Part shown: piece after piece, positions 54,871 through 63,928 of the stretch | How positions within the stretch are numbered: position 1 is the stretch's first letter | Layout: each line of letters opens with the position of its first letter | Origin: Flavobacterium humidisoli | Lineage (GTDB): Bacteria > Bacteroidota > Bacteroidia > Flavobacteriales > Flavobacteriaceae | DNA: 64,000 nt | Direction of reading: 5' to 3' | NCBI RefSeq assembly: GCF_023272795.1 | Contig: NZ_CP096829.1 | Coordinates: forward strand, 4,836,001 to 4,900,000 | The notes under the pieces: generated by a model | Seen by the model: only the letters and a program-made list of their open reading frames with translations | Database searches by the model: none | What the model was told of the DNA's origin: nothing | Position numbers and translations under genes: made by a program

Positions 54871-56847
54871 TTATTTAAAATTAACAATAAACTCTGAACG
54901 TCTATTTAGTTCGTGTTCTTTTTCAGAACATTTTACACCGTTTGAACAATGGTTTAATAATTGTGTTTCACCAAATCCTTCTCCACTGACTCTTTCTTGT
55001 GCAATACCAGCATTTACAATGTAATCAACTGTTGATTTTGCCCTGTTTTCAGAAAGCTTCATGTTAAATTCATCTCTACCTTTACTATCTGTAAAAGAAT
55101 TTACTTTTACAGATAAGTTTGGACGATCCTTAAGCAAAGACACTACTTTATCTAATTCTTTCTTAGATGATTGTCTAATGTTATAACCATTCAAATCAAA
55201 ATAAATAGGATTTAATTTTAATTTGCCTGTCAAATCATCTCCATCTTGAATTTTAACCTTTTCGCCCTCTACGACAACTTCCACTTCTTTAACTATTTCA
55301 AAACTGATTTCTTTTTTCTCCAAAGGTTTAAGAAGTCCAGTATTTACTGTTTTATCTGCATAAGATGTTTTTGTATATAATACACTATAATCTATATATG
55401 GATTTACAGCAATTTTGTAATTACCAGAAGCATCTGTTTTTGCTGTACCGATATTTTCATTATTAGAATTGAATAACTGAACATTAAAATCTGAAAGAGG
55501 CTTACCATTTTCTGAAATAGTTCCAAAAACAATTGATCTGAAATCAAAATCAAAAATTACTGGTGAGTTTTCTGTAAAACTATAAATATCATCATTTCCG
55601 CTTCTGTTTGAAGAAAAATAACCTTTTTTACTTTCGCTATTCACTACATAGGCAAAATCGTCTGAAACCGTATTAACTCCATCACCAACATTCACAACAT
55701 GATATTTTCCTTCACTGTCTTTCATTGCCGCAAATACATCTAGTCCACCAAGTCCAGGATGTCCGTCTGAAGCAAAGTATAGAATACCATTATTGTCCAT
55801 ATAAGGATAAGTTTCTCTTCCCGGAGTATTAACTTCGTCGCTTAATTTGGTAACGTCATTACTAACAAGATTTCCTTTCTTTAAACTTACTACATATAAG
55901 TCTGAATTTCCAAAGCTATTGTTACGGTCAGACACAAAATAGAGCTGCGATTCGTCTGGACTTATCGCTGGATGCGCTGAAGAAAAACCATCGCTATTTA
56001 TTGGATAAGGCAATTCTTTTACATTTTTCCACTCTCCTTTAACATTTTCTGCAACGTAAATTTTCAAGAAATTAGTGCCATTTTTATCTGATCCTAACTT
56101 GCCATCTATAATATTATTTCTGGTAAAATACATGTATTTACCATCTTTTGTTACTGCTGCACTACTCTGATGGTATTTGGTATTTACATCACCTTTAATT
56201 AATACCGCATCTTCTAATCCTCCATCTGCAGTAATATTAGCTGAATATAATTTCATAAATGACTTTTCATTCCAGCTGTGCTTTCTTTTGATTACTACTC
56301 CAGTATCTTTTGCTGATGCAAATATTACTTTATCTTTCCCATCAAAAGCAGTTCCAAACTCAGAAACTGGTGTATTGATACTAACAGGTTTAAAGCTATA
56401 ACGTCCTGACTCTTTTTGAATATCGGCCATTAATTTTTGCTCTTTCCAATTTTCACTAAGATCCTTTTTACTCGATACTGCATAATATTTTTTTATGACA
56501 GCATTAGCTTCATTGTACTTTTTTGCATTATTTAGAGCCTGAGCGTATCTAAAATAAAATTCTGAATCTACTGATTGTCCAGAATTAAAAACTTTTGAGT
56601 AGGCTTCTGCAGCTTCAGGGTATTGCCCATTAAAATAATAGCAATTCCCTAATTTTGTATAAACCTCTAATGATGTACTTCCTTTATCTGCTAGATTCTT
56701 ATACAATTTGGCAGCCTCAACAAAAGCAAACTTATCATAAGTTTCATTTGCTTTTTCAATCTTTTTATCCTGTGCCTTAACAATTCCTACTTGCATTAAA
56801 CAAACACAAAGTACTGTTAGTATAGTTCTTATCTTTTTAGATATCAT
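54871..56847 (-). CDS. TPR-PD40-OmpA family envelope protein (PorE-like)
   Basis: A 658-residue exported protein. Signal peptide (TVLCVCLMQVGIVKAQ), TPR-like helices (about 25-150, YTKLGNCYYFNGQYPEAAEA), PD40/WD40-like propeller blades (about 170-430; HPAISPDESQLYFVSDR, YFASDGHPGLGGLDVF), a carboxypeptidase-regulatory-like domain (about 445-510), and a C-terminal OmpA peptidoglycan-binding domain (NPIYFDLNGYNIRQSSKKEL, NSFTDSKGRDEFNMKLSENR, then HELNRRSEFIV). This matches PorE-type proteins that link type IX secretion components to peptidoglycan, although many paralogues exist. It follows the PorP/SprF gene by 23 bases. Confidence 0.85.
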   Translation of the reverse strand: MISKKIRTILTVLCVCLMQVGIVKAQDKKIEKANETYDKFAFVEAAKLYKNLADKGSTSLEVYTKLGNCYYFNGQYPEAAEAYSKVFNSGQSVDSEFYFRYAQALNNAKKYNEANAVIKKYYAVSSKKDLSENWKEQKLMADIQKESGRYSFKPVSINTPVSEFGTAFDGKDKVIFASAKDTGVVIKRKHSWNEKSFMKLYSANITADGGLEDAVLIKGDVNTKYHQSSAAVTKDGKYMYFTRNNIIDGKLGSDKNGTNFLKIYVAENVKGEWKNVKELPYPINSDGFSSAHPAISPDESQLYFVSDRNNSFGNSDLYVVSLKKGNLVSNDVTKLSDEVNTPGRETYPYMDNNGILYFASDGHPGLGGLDVFAAMKDSEGKYHVVNVGDGVNTVSDDFAYVVNSESKKGYFSSNRSGNDDIYSFTENSPVIFDFDFRSIVFGTISENGKPLSDFNVQLFNSNNENIGTAKTDASGNYKIAVNPYIDYSVLYTKTSYADKTVNTGLLKPLEKKEISFEIVKEVEVVVEGEKVKIQDGDDLTGKLKLNPIYFDLNGYNIRQSSKKELDKVVSLLKDRPNLSVKVNSFTDSKGRDEFNMKLSENRAKSTVDYIVNAGIAQERVSGEGFGETQLLNHCSNGVKCSEKEHELNRRSEFIVNFK

Positions 56848-56870
56848 TTTTTTATCCTATTTTATGGTTA

Positions 56871-57788
56871 TTAAAAGAATCTTGGAGTAACAAGTCTGTA
56901 TTTGGTTCCAGAAAACAAGTCAAAACGAAGAAAAATTTCATGTGATCCTGAGTTATAATTTCCGATTTTTTGTGTGTCATAATCATAAGCATAACCAATG
57001 TTCAAACCTGAACTAACTTGAAAACCGGCCATGGCACTTACAGCTGCATCCCATCTATAAGCTGCTCCTAAAGTCAATTTTTCATTGATTAAGAAATTGG
57101 CAGATAAATCGACTGCTATAGGAGCACCGCTCACCATCTTAACCATTGCAGCTGGTTTAAACTTAAGATTATCGTTAAGATCAAAAACATAACCTCCCAT
57201 TGCATAAAAGTGCATTCTTTTTGAAGCTATTGATGTTTTAACATCATCATAAAATTTTGTTTCTAAAATCATTGGTACCGATAAACCTGCGTACCATTTT
57301 GAAGAGTGAAAATAGATTCCTGCTCCAAAGTTTGGAGAATTCTTTGTTAAATTTCCGGAAAGAAAATGATCTTCTGGTCTTTCAACATTAAGCTTATTGT
57401 AATCAATCTGCATAAAATTACCACTTGCACTAATCCCTAAAGATAAATGAACATCAGCCGAAAGCTGGATTGGATAAGCATAACTTGCAGTTAACGTAGT
57501 TTCTTGCGACGGTCCAATTTTATCACTTACTACAGATAACCCTAAACCTTGTCCGCTCTCCGTAATTGGCGCTTCTATAGAAAAGTTTGCTGTTTTAGGA
57601 GCTCCATCCAATCCTACCCATTGTGTTCTATACAATCCAAAAATGCTTGGTAAACCACGGGTTCCAGTATATCCTGGATTAATTGTCATCGTATTATACA
57701 TATATTGTGTATATTGGGATTCCTGCTGGGCCGAAACCCCAAAAACTCCCAAAACAAATATTGTAATTACATAAAAAATTTTCTTCAT
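56871..57788 (-). CDS. PorP/SprF-family outer-membrane protein
   Basis: A 305-residue outer-membrane beta-barrel of the PorP/SprF family. Signal peptide (VITIFVLGVFGVSAQ), the family opening QYTQYMYNTMTINPGYTGTR, the GLYRTQWVGLDGAPKT segment, and a Phe-terminated last strand (RLVTPRFF). SprF-like proteins are needed for the export or surface attachment of the type B CTD protein encoded beside them. The neighbouring upstream gene encodes such a substrate, so the pair probably works together. Confidence 0.92.
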   Translation of the reverse strand: MKKIFYVITIFVLGVFGVSAQQESQYTQYMYNTMTINPGYTGTRGLPSIFGLYRTQWVGLDGAPKTANFSIEAPITESGQGLGLSVVSDKIGPSQETTLTASYAYPIQLSADVHLSLGISASGNFMQIDYNKLNVERPEDHFLSGNLTKNSPNFGAGIYFHSSKWYAGLSVPMILETKFYDDVKTSIASKRMHFYAMGGYVFDLNDNLKFKPAAMVKMVSGAPIAVDLSANFLINEKLTLGAAYRWDAAVSAMAGFQVSSGLNIGYAYDYDTQKIGNYNSGSHEIFLRFDLFSGTKYRLVTPRFF

Positions 57789-57825
57789 TAGTTCTAATTC
57801 TTAAATACTTAAATTATTCCTATTA

Positions 57826-59121
57826 TTATTGGTTATTGATATATAGATAACCTGCTTTTTGCTCGCCTTTTCCTTTCTTGTTATATTTCAGAATATAAAA
57901 ATAGGTTCCTGTTGGAAGCTTGTCTCCTCTTTTTACCGTTACACGGCCATCAGAATAACCTTTAAACATATTATCGCTTTCATTGTAAGAAACTGCATCA
58001 AATACTTTTACACCCCAACGATTATAGATTTCTACTGTATTATCTGGATATTGATCTATTCCTTCAATGCGGAAAGTATCATTTATACCATCATCATTTG
58101 GTGAAACTGCATTGTAAACTATAACATCACCTAAATCGCGGTCATTCGTTTTCTTAACTAATGCCATAGTAAAAATTCCGTAGCCGCTTACTGTTCCTGT
58201 CAATAAATTAGAATAAGCTTCTCCTGCAATATCTTCACTTAATATTCCATGCTCATTAACCCATTTTGTTCCGTTCCAGCGTACTATTGCCAATTCTGTT
58301 TCATCGTTTTGAACAAAAAAGCCTGATGGTGTTGTATCGTGATCCAAGGTTAGGCTTAAAACAATATTTTCACTTCCCTGATCCTGTGTTATTACCCAAT
58401 ATTCTTTATCATTTATAGTAACAATGTCTTCGTCTTTACTATTATGAGAATATTGCGGATGAGAATTTTTATAGAAATATTGTGTCGTATAAACATTTGC
58501 TAACGAACTATTTGCTGCATGGTAAGAAGGTCTAAAAAATAACTCGTTCCCTACTGGAAACTGAAATTCTGCATTTCCTCTTTTTTCTACTTTTCCGTCA
58601 ACAAAACTCTGATCTCCGGCAGAGGTATGGGCTGCATTTTCAAGAAAAATCATTTTACCGTTCTCATACAATGCATTGATGATTCCGTTTTTGTAATCTG
58701 AATTTTTCCCCACAGAGATTTTGGTTGTCAGGTCAAAAGGAACTAAAGCGCTTACATTATCATAAATGATGTTTTGGAAGTCTGCCTGTTTTGTACCTTC
58801 AATAAGCTGCTGCTGTTTTCCTTCAAAATAGGTTTTACCGTTTAAGGCAGGAGTATAACTTACTTTTCCGTCGTTGTTCCAGTTTTGAAAAATGTAGGTT
58901 TCACCATCATTAATAAAATCACCAGATGTACCATTGCTGTAATCCATATAAACTGCCATTATGGTTTTATCAGCAACTTTTACCTCTCCATTATTTACCA
59001 TTTGGGCATGTACCATATTACAAGTAAACAGACCTGCAAATAATCCCAAGGCATATGAACCTTTTTTATTTACCATTTTAAAATCTGACAATTTTACTTT
59101 ATATAAATCTTTATTTTCCAT
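57826..59121 (-). CDS. Type IX secretion substrate with type B (gliding-motility) C-terminal domain
   Basis: A surface-exported protein. The C-terminal about 95 residues are the type B sorting domain (CHU_C): VSPNDDGINDTFRIEGIDQY, EIYNRWGVKVFD and LPTGTYFYILKYNKKGK. The middle has no family I recognise, mostly beta-rich (LLTGTVSGYGIFTMALV). Start is uncertain: GTG at 59142, ATG at 59121 (used here), or ATG at 59076. The last would give the most ordinary signal peptide (MVNKKGSYALGLFAGLFTCN, cut after VHAQ). First gene of the three-gene T9SS set. Confidence 0.88.
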   Translation of the reverse strand: MENKDLYKVKLSDFKMVNKKGSYALGLFAGLFTCNMVHAQMVNNGEVKVADKTIMAVYMDYSNGTSGDFINDGETYIFQNWNNDGKVSYTPALNGKTYFEGKQQQLIEGTKQADFQNIIYDNVSALVPFDLTTKISVGKNSDYKNGIINALYENGKMIFLENAAHTSAGDQSFVDGKVEKRGNAEFQFPVGNELFFRPSYHAANSSLANVYTTQYFYKNSHPQYSHNSKDEDIVTINDKEYWVITQDQGSENIVLSLTLDHDTTPSGFFVQNDETELAIVRWNGTKWVNEHGILSEDIAGEAYSNLLTGTVSGYGIFTMALVKKTNDRDLGDVIVYNAVSPNDDGINDTFRIEGIDQYPDNTVEIYNRWGVKVFDAVSYNESDNMFKGYSDGRVTVKRGDKLPTGTYFYILKYNKKGKGEQKAGYLYINNQ

Positions 59122-59243
59122 AGAATTGGTATTGGTTACCACATTAAATTAAACTTTTAATTAGTTGATAAAATTAATTTATCAATCCATCCTGCTTTAT
59201 CCCTAAAAGTTAATACTATATCAGAATAAGGTATTTTTCCTAT

Positions 59244-59274
59244 AAAAACCTAAGTCTTTTTATCTTAGGTTTTT
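59244..59274 (-). terminator. Intrinsic terminator overlapping the stop codon of the collagen-like gene
   Basis: aaaaacctaag and cttaggttttt pair perfectly (11 bp) around a 9-base loop. The stop codon (59260-59262) lies in the loop, and the last codons (KNLR) lie in the upstream arm, so a translating ribosome would disturb the hairpin. Confidence 0.8.
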
Positions 59275-61584
59275 AATTAATGCTTTTAACTCTTCTATTT
59301 CTTTTTGCTGCATTGCCTGATTATTTTGCAGTTCTTTAATTGTAGCATTAGAAGCACTTATTTCTTTCTGCTGTTCTTTTACTGCTTCTACTAATACAGG
59401 AATAAGCATAGTATAATTTACTGTGTAAAAACCTTTGTCATTTTTGCTTACCGCTTCTGGAAGAATTTTTTCGATGTCTTGTGCAATTACTCCCAATTGG
59501 TGTTTATCATTAAAGTTCATTTCTTTAAACTCTTCTTTTCTCCAATTGTAACTAACACCCTGTACTTTTTCTACAATACTCAAAGCATCTGTAATTGGCG
59601 CAATATCTTTTTTGTAACGACGGTCTGAAGTAACATTAAATGCTGTACCATTAGCATCAACACAACTTATTGTTCCGTATACCGTAAGTTTATCTGCTGT
59701 TGGCAGACCATTTCCAATAGAGAAATTATTCGTTGTTCCGTCAATTTGGAAAATTCTTGTAGCTACTCCTGGAGAAATAGCCAGGTTCGGATTCATATAG
59801 CGCGTACGGGCAATGCTGAAATTATTACCACTTGTGCCGTCAATTGCTGTACCTAAATAATATCCTGTTGAACCTGCTTTGAATAATAATTCATTGCTGC
59901 CCTCTGTAGAAGTACTGTTTTCTAAGACCAATTGTTTACCATCATTTCTAAAATGCGATATACCTCCTTCTACATTAAATCTTGTATCTGGCGCAGTAGT
60001 TCCTATACCAACATTACCTACAGTATTTATAGACATGCGCTTTACATTCTCTGTCCAGAAATCTAAACCAAAACGATTTGAACCGCTTGTAACTGAAGTT
60101 CTGTTAGAACTAATACCTGCCTGTGAAGACACACTTCCAAATACAAGACCTGAATTTGCAGGAGAAAGCGTTCCATCAGAAGTTCCGTCTGCGTCAACAA
60201 TTATCGCATTAGCAACATGCATTTTACCATTACCATAAATTCGCGCTAATTCTTTTGAACCTGTTGCACCAGTTCCTGCATTAAAACTAAAACCATTTGC
60301 TGTTGTTGGAACCTGTAACTTAAATTGGGCGTTGTTTACACCTAACCCATAAACCATATTATCGTTGTTTCCATTTTGATACAATACAATCTTTCTATTT
60401 GCAAAAACATTTTCAAATTGTAATGGTGCATTTGGAAAAGCTGTACCAATACCAATATTTCCCATTTGGTAAATATTTTGAGTATTTTCTGTAGCCTGTT
60501 TATTTGTCGCTGTATTAAACCAAGGTTCTTTAACCACTAAAGGAGCGTCTACCCAAGTTGGCGCCGTACCGACAGTCTGCATAATTTGATCGGCTTTTCC
60601 TGCAGTTAAGCTAATTTCTGTATCTTTAAATGCATTGTTTGCTCCGTTTGTAACTGTTATTAAGTTTGAACTTGTTACAGAACCCGCACCAGTTGTTGGC
60701 GGCGCACCAGCTTCTCCTTTTTCTCCTTGAATTCCTTGAGGCCCCGTAGCTCCTGGCTCTCCTTGAGGTCCAGCAACTCCTTGTTCACCTTGAGATCCTT
60801 GAGGTCCAGCAACTCCTTGTTCGCCTTGAGGTCCTTGAGGTCCAGCAACTCCTTGCTCGCCTTGAGGTCCTTGTGGTCCAGCAGCTCCTTGTTCTCCTTG
60901 AATTCCTTGAGGCCCCGTAGCTCCTGGCTCTCCTTGAGGTCCAGCAACTCCTTGTTCACCTTGAGATCCTTGAGGTCCAGCAGCTCCTTGTTCGCCTTGA
61001 GGCCCTTGAGGTCCAGCAACTCCTTGTTCGCCTTGAGGTCCTTGAGGTCCAGCAGCTCCTTGTTCTCCTTGAAGACCTTGAAGACCAGCAGTTCCCGGTT
61101 CTCCCTGAGGCCCTTGAGGTCCAACTGCTCCCGGAATACCTTGAATACCTTGCATTCCCTGTGGCCCTGCTTGGCTTAATAATTGTAATACGTTTGAAAC
61201 TCCTTTTTCATCTATGTATGTTAACTGATTATTCGTGTTATCATAATGTAATGTAGTTAGTGTTTCCGTAAATTGAACCGGATCATTTCCTTCAATCATT
61301 CTAGACCATTTACTTCCATCCCAGTAGTAAAATCCTGGGGTAACATCATTTACTGTCGCTGTATTATAAACCAGCAGACTTTTTGCTATAGCTCCCGTAA
61401 CAGGACTTTGATCTGTAGTTTTTGTTAAAGCTATTCTAGGCATAAGTACTCCTTTATTTGAAGAAGTAATGTCTAGCTGCGCTGAATTATCTGGTGTAAG
61501 TGTACCAACTCCAACCTGAGCTTGAGCATTGTCGAACCCAAATAGTGAAAGAATTACAATTATTCCGTGTTTTAAATGTTTCAT
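59260..61584 (-). CDS. Collagen-like secreted protein with peptidase S74 chaperone tail
   Basis: A fibrous surface protein of 774 residues. I start at ATG 61584 (MKHLKHGIIVILSLFGFDNA, cut near AQAQ), not at the longer frame start, because it gives a signal peptide. Next comes a short module (VGVGTLTPDNSAQLDITSSN, KGVLMPRIALTKTT, YYWDGSKWS). Then 52 uninterrupted Gly-X-Y triplets (60700-61167) should form a collagen-like triple helix. A long beta-rich stalk follows with repeated NVGIGTAAPD-type motifs. The C-terminal about 115 residues are an S74 intramolecular chaperone (SDRRYKKDIAPITDALSIVE, HQLGVIAQDIEKILPEAV) that trimerises and cuts itself at the Ser of the SDxRxK motif, followed by a coiled coil (EQQKEI...). 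Confidence 0.9.
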   Translation of the reverse strand: MKHLKHGIIVILSLFGFDNAQAQVGVGTLTPDNSAQLDITSSNKGVLMPRIALTKTTDQSPVTGAIAKSLLVYNTATVNDVTPGFYYWDGSKWSRMIEGNDPVQFTETLTTLHYDNTNNQLTYIDEKGVSNVLQLLSQAGPQGMQGIQGIPGAVGPQGPQGEPGTAGLQGLQGEQGAAGPQGPQGEQGVAGPQGPQGEQGAAGPQGSQGEQGVAGPQGEPGATGPQGIQGEQGAAGPQGPQGEQGVAGPQGPQGEQGVAGPQGSQGEQGVAGPQGEPGATGPQGIQGEKGEAGAPPTTGAGSVTSSNLITVTNGANNAFKDTEISLTAGKADQIMQTVGTAPTWVDAPLVVKEPWFNTATNKQATENTQNIYQMGNIGIGTAFPNAPLQFENVFANRKIVLYQNGNNDNMVYGLGVNNAQFKLQVPTTANGFSFNAGTGATGSKELARIYGNGKMHVANAIIVDADGTSDGTLSPANSGLVFGSVSSQAGISSNRTSVTSGSNRFGLDFWTENVKRMSINTVGNVGIGTTAPDTRFNVEGGISHFRNDGKQLVLENSTSTEGSNELLFKAGSTGYYLGTAIDGTSGNNFSIARTRYMNPNLAISPGVATRIFQIDGTTNNFSIGNGLPTADKLTVYGTISCVDANGTAFNVTSDRRYKKDIAPITDALSIVEKVQGVSYNWRKEEFKEMNFNDKHQLGVIAQDIEKILPEAVSKNDKGFYTVNYTMLIPVLVEAVKEQQKEISASNATIKELQNNQAMQQKEIEELKALIKNLR
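60727..61068 (-). repeat. 171-bp tandem duplication within the collagen-like region
   Basis: Triplets 12-30 (61068-60898) and 31-49 (60897-60727) encode almost the same 57 residues, for instance GSQGEQGVAGPQGEPGAT in both, with few base changes. Within each unit there are shorter 36-bp repeats (GPQGPQGEQGVA). Such arrays change length easily. Confidence 0.9.
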
Positions 61585-61935
61585 TTTTATTTTTATTAAA
61601 ATTTTTATTAAATCATCGATTCTGCCTTGCAAAACGAAGTTTTTTTTAGGCGGGCAAATATCCAACAGAACAGAAAGCAAAACAGCCACTAAAAGTTTTT
61701 AATTTATCAGATTAGGACAAACCTGTAACTAATATGCTCCGAAATACTGCAAATACAGCAGTTTGTAACATAGTCAATTGGTGTTGTTATTCGAGAGATC
61801 TTTATTTTTAATAGATAATAACTTACAAATAAGGTTTTAAAAGACAAATATCAGTAACTCATTGACAGATAATGATGTACAAATTACTTCGGTATTCGCT
61901 AGAAAGGCTTGTCTATTCTTTGCGACGTTACTTGT

Positions 61936-61973
61936 GGAGATTTCGATCGCGAGGCTTCGGGAGAGAAATCTCC
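61936..61973. repeat. GC-richer inverted repeat element
   Basis: ggagatttc (61936-61944) and gaaatctcc (61965-61973) form a 9-bp stem around gatcgcgaggcttcgggaga. The block, continued by cgcgagaagctctacaaaga, is clearly richer in GC than its surroundings and looks like a degenerate REP-type dispersed repeat. Only one copy is in this window. Confidence 0.5.
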
Positions 61974-62012
61974 GCGAGAAGCTCTACAAAGATTGGAACA
62001 AACGGGTAAAAA

Positions 62013-62040
62013 AAAGAGGAAAACTAAGTTTTCCTCTCTT
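62013..62040 (-). terminator. Terminator-like hairpin after the 550-residue surface protein gene
   Basis: agaggaaaact and agttttcctct form an almost loopless perfect palindrome flanked by A and T runs. It lies about 155 bases after the stop at 62197 and can work in both directions. Confidence 0.7.
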
Positions 62041-62196
62041 TAAAAAAAATTATGAAAAAGTAAATAACCATTTACTACTGTACAGACATTCTAACTTTGT
62101 CTGTTTATTGTAACGCTTACTAAGGTTTTAAAACTTATTAAAACGCGAGAAGTTTATACTTGCTCTTTTAAACTTTTTTATCATGCGTTTAACTGC

Positions 62197-63849
62197 TTAT
62201 AATGCAGGAAACGGTATAACAATTGTACCTACAAACGCACCATCTTCATTATACAGCGGTACTGTAGTATCACCTGCTTTTACCCATGTACCCGAAAGAG
62301 TAAAATCTAGGGCAACAATACTACCAGGAGTTGAAGTAATTCTACTTGAGTTAGTAAAAGTAACACCATTGGCTGTACCTTTAATAAAAACTGGTCCTTT
62401 AGTATTTACTACAAATCCGGTTACTTGAATAGTCTTATCTAAAGGAATTGGCTTGTTAATATCTAAAAAATTAGTAAGTGTATTTATAGCATTACTGTCA
62501 AGTGTTAATGTTGAAGACGAAAAAGTTGCCCAAGTTGTATAGAAACCAATTGCAAGTTCATTTGCACAAATAGGTGGACCGTAATTGTTAACAGAGCTTC
62601 TGTATGTTACACCTTGACTCTGTGAGGCAGGATAGTCTACAATTCCTTTCCCTTGTAGAACAATTTCCTGAATACCTGTTTTTGTAAAAAAAGAACTATT
62701 AGATAAAAATTGCAACCCAAATTTTTCCGATGCAAAAACGGGATAGTTAAAATCATATGGCCCTGGCTTAGTTACATTCACTAAAATTTTAATAGCACTT
62801 TTAGAAACATCATCACCATTCATAAAAAAGTAAAAATTATCAACATAATGCATGCCTTCTAATTTAAAATCACAGCTTACTACTTGAAATTCTGCTACAG
62901 AAGCCATTACCTGAACTTTTGCACTGCAACCCAAACTTGCACCTGTTTTATTCAACAAAGGTAAGATCACTAGTCCATTTGTAGCAGTATTCCAAGTAGG
63001 GTTTCCTGACTTAGCAGGTACAATAATTTCGTATGTTCCTTCATAAACTTCGCCGCTTCCTTCAAATGCAATACCGTTTACTGTATTGGTTTTAATATAA
63101 TATGTACCTGGTTTTGTCACTGTTACTTTTACTACTAATGCCTGATTGGAAAGCGGAATACCCTCTACAATATTGCCTTGCAATCCAGTAGTAGCACAAT
63201 TAATTGTAAAAGTTGCTTTATTATCTACTACCGTTGTGGTAAAATTTGCATTGGCAGTACAAACTGCTGCGCCTGTCATATCAAACAAATTGTACGTAAA
63301 AGTTCCTGATGCTGCTGGTACTCCTACCGCGGGAACTTTAATAAGCTGCGGTGTCGTGTTGGCTTCTGTAAAAACAGAGCTTAGATAAAAACGCACACCA
63401 TTTTTGGTTTCGCTGTAAAATGTAAAAGGTCCTGGTTTTTCTACTACTACAGATACTTCCATGTATTCGTTTTCGGTTACTGGTTTATCTGTAAAGTATG
63501 ATCCTTTAATGGCACTGCTTACACAATTATAAGTAAGCTTTGAGCCAGAAGCACTGCCAAGACAGTCTGACCATTTTGTGCCCAGCCATGTTTTGATACA
63601 GTTTTCGTCTGTATCGTAAATTACAAGTCCTTTTGACGCTGTCGTTAAGCTTGCCGCTTTCGTTGTCGCCTGTGCTGTTGTAAAACGTGGCGGCATAAAG
63701 CCTTTCGTTCCATTTTTAGAAACTACTTCTACCGCTGCATTGGCATCGCCTTTTTGCTTTCCGCCTATTACAACTGTTTCGTTTACTTGTGCAAAAGACT
63801 GCACCATAGTAAACATCATTATTATGAAAGTAAAAAATATTTTTTTCAT
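62197..63849 (-). CDS. Secreted repetitive beta-sandwich surface protein
   Basis: A 550-residue exported protein not assigned to a named family. Signal peptide (FFTFIIMMFTMVQSFAQ). Residues about 20-95 share the pattern of the collagen-like neighbour's N-terminus (KGFMPPRFTTAQATTKAASL, KGLVIYDTDENCIKTWLGTK, WSDC), a common opener of Bacteroidota fibre proteins. At least four imperfect repeats follow, each with a Vxxxxx(K)PGPF/Y...NGxxF core: VVVEKPGPFTFYSETKNGVR, VTVTKPGTYYIKTNTVNGIA, VNVTKPGPYDFNYPVFASEK and VNTKGPVFIKGTANGVTF. They are spaced about 105-130 residues, suggesting Ig-like domains. Function unknown; adhesin or surface fibre is a guess. Confidence 0.75.
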   Translation of the reverse strand: MKKIFFTFIIMMFTMVQSFAQVNETVVIGGKQKGDANAAVEVVSKNGTKGFMPPRFTTAQATTKAASLTTASKGLVIYDTDENCIKTWLGTKWSDCLGSASGSKLTYNCVSSAIKGSYFTDKPVTENEYMEVSVVVEKPGPFTFYSETKNGVRFYLSSVFTEANTTPQLIKVPAVGVPAASGTFTYNLFDMTGAAVCTANANFTTTVVDNKATFTINCATTGLQGNIVEGIPLSNQALVVKVTVTKPGTYYIKTNTVNGIAFEGSGEVYEGTYEIIVPAKSGNPTWNTATNGLVILPLLNKTGASLGCSAKVQVMASVAEFQVVSCDFKLEGMHYVDNFYFFMNGDDVSKSAIKILVNVTKPGPYDFNYPVFASEKFGLQFLSNSSFFTKTGIQEIVLQGKGIVDYPASQSQGVTYRSSVNNYGPPICANELAIGFYTTWATFSSSTLTLDSNAINTLTNFLDINKPIPLDKTIQVTGFVVNTKGPVFIKGTANGVTFTNSSRITSTPGSIVALDFTLSGTWVKAGDTTVPLYNEDGAFVGTIVIPFPAL

Positions 63850-63882
63850 TGTTATTTTTTTAAAAAAATTAAGTAAAATAAT

Positions 63883-63909
63883 AAACCGGCCTTACTTAAA
63901 AGGCCTGTT
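63883..63909 (-). terminator. Hairpin between the two last surface-protein genes
   Basis: aaaccggcctt and aaggcctgttt form an 11-bp stem with one mismatch and a 5-base loop, 20 bases after the stop of the partial gene at the window end. It may end that transcript or limit read-through into the 550-residue gene. Confidence 0.6.
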
Positions 63910-63928
63910 TAATTATATCATTAATTGA

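Larger units (their letters stand above)
61585..62196. other. Intergenic region between collagen-like gene and next surface gene
   Basis: 612 bases without a supported gene. An 83-codon plus-strand frame (61862-62113) crosses an inverted-repeat element and a terminator and is probably chance. At 61936-61973 there is a GC-richer inverted repeat, and at 62013-62040 a terminator-like hairpin. Confidence 0.6.

Noticed and set aside
60700..61167. Possible CRISPR-like array because of regular repeats
   Set aside because: The repeats are in-frame GGT-CCT-CAA type codons of a coding region without unique spacers, and no cas genes are present.
60727..61179. Long open frames on both strands across the collagen-like region
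   Set aside because: They arise from the low-complexity Gly-X-Y DNA repeats; the encoded Leu/Lys- or Ser/Leu-rich proteins have no start context or family features.
61862..62113. 83-codon plus-strand frame
   Set aside because: It runs through an inverted-repeat element and a terminator hairpin and shows no domain or plausible context.
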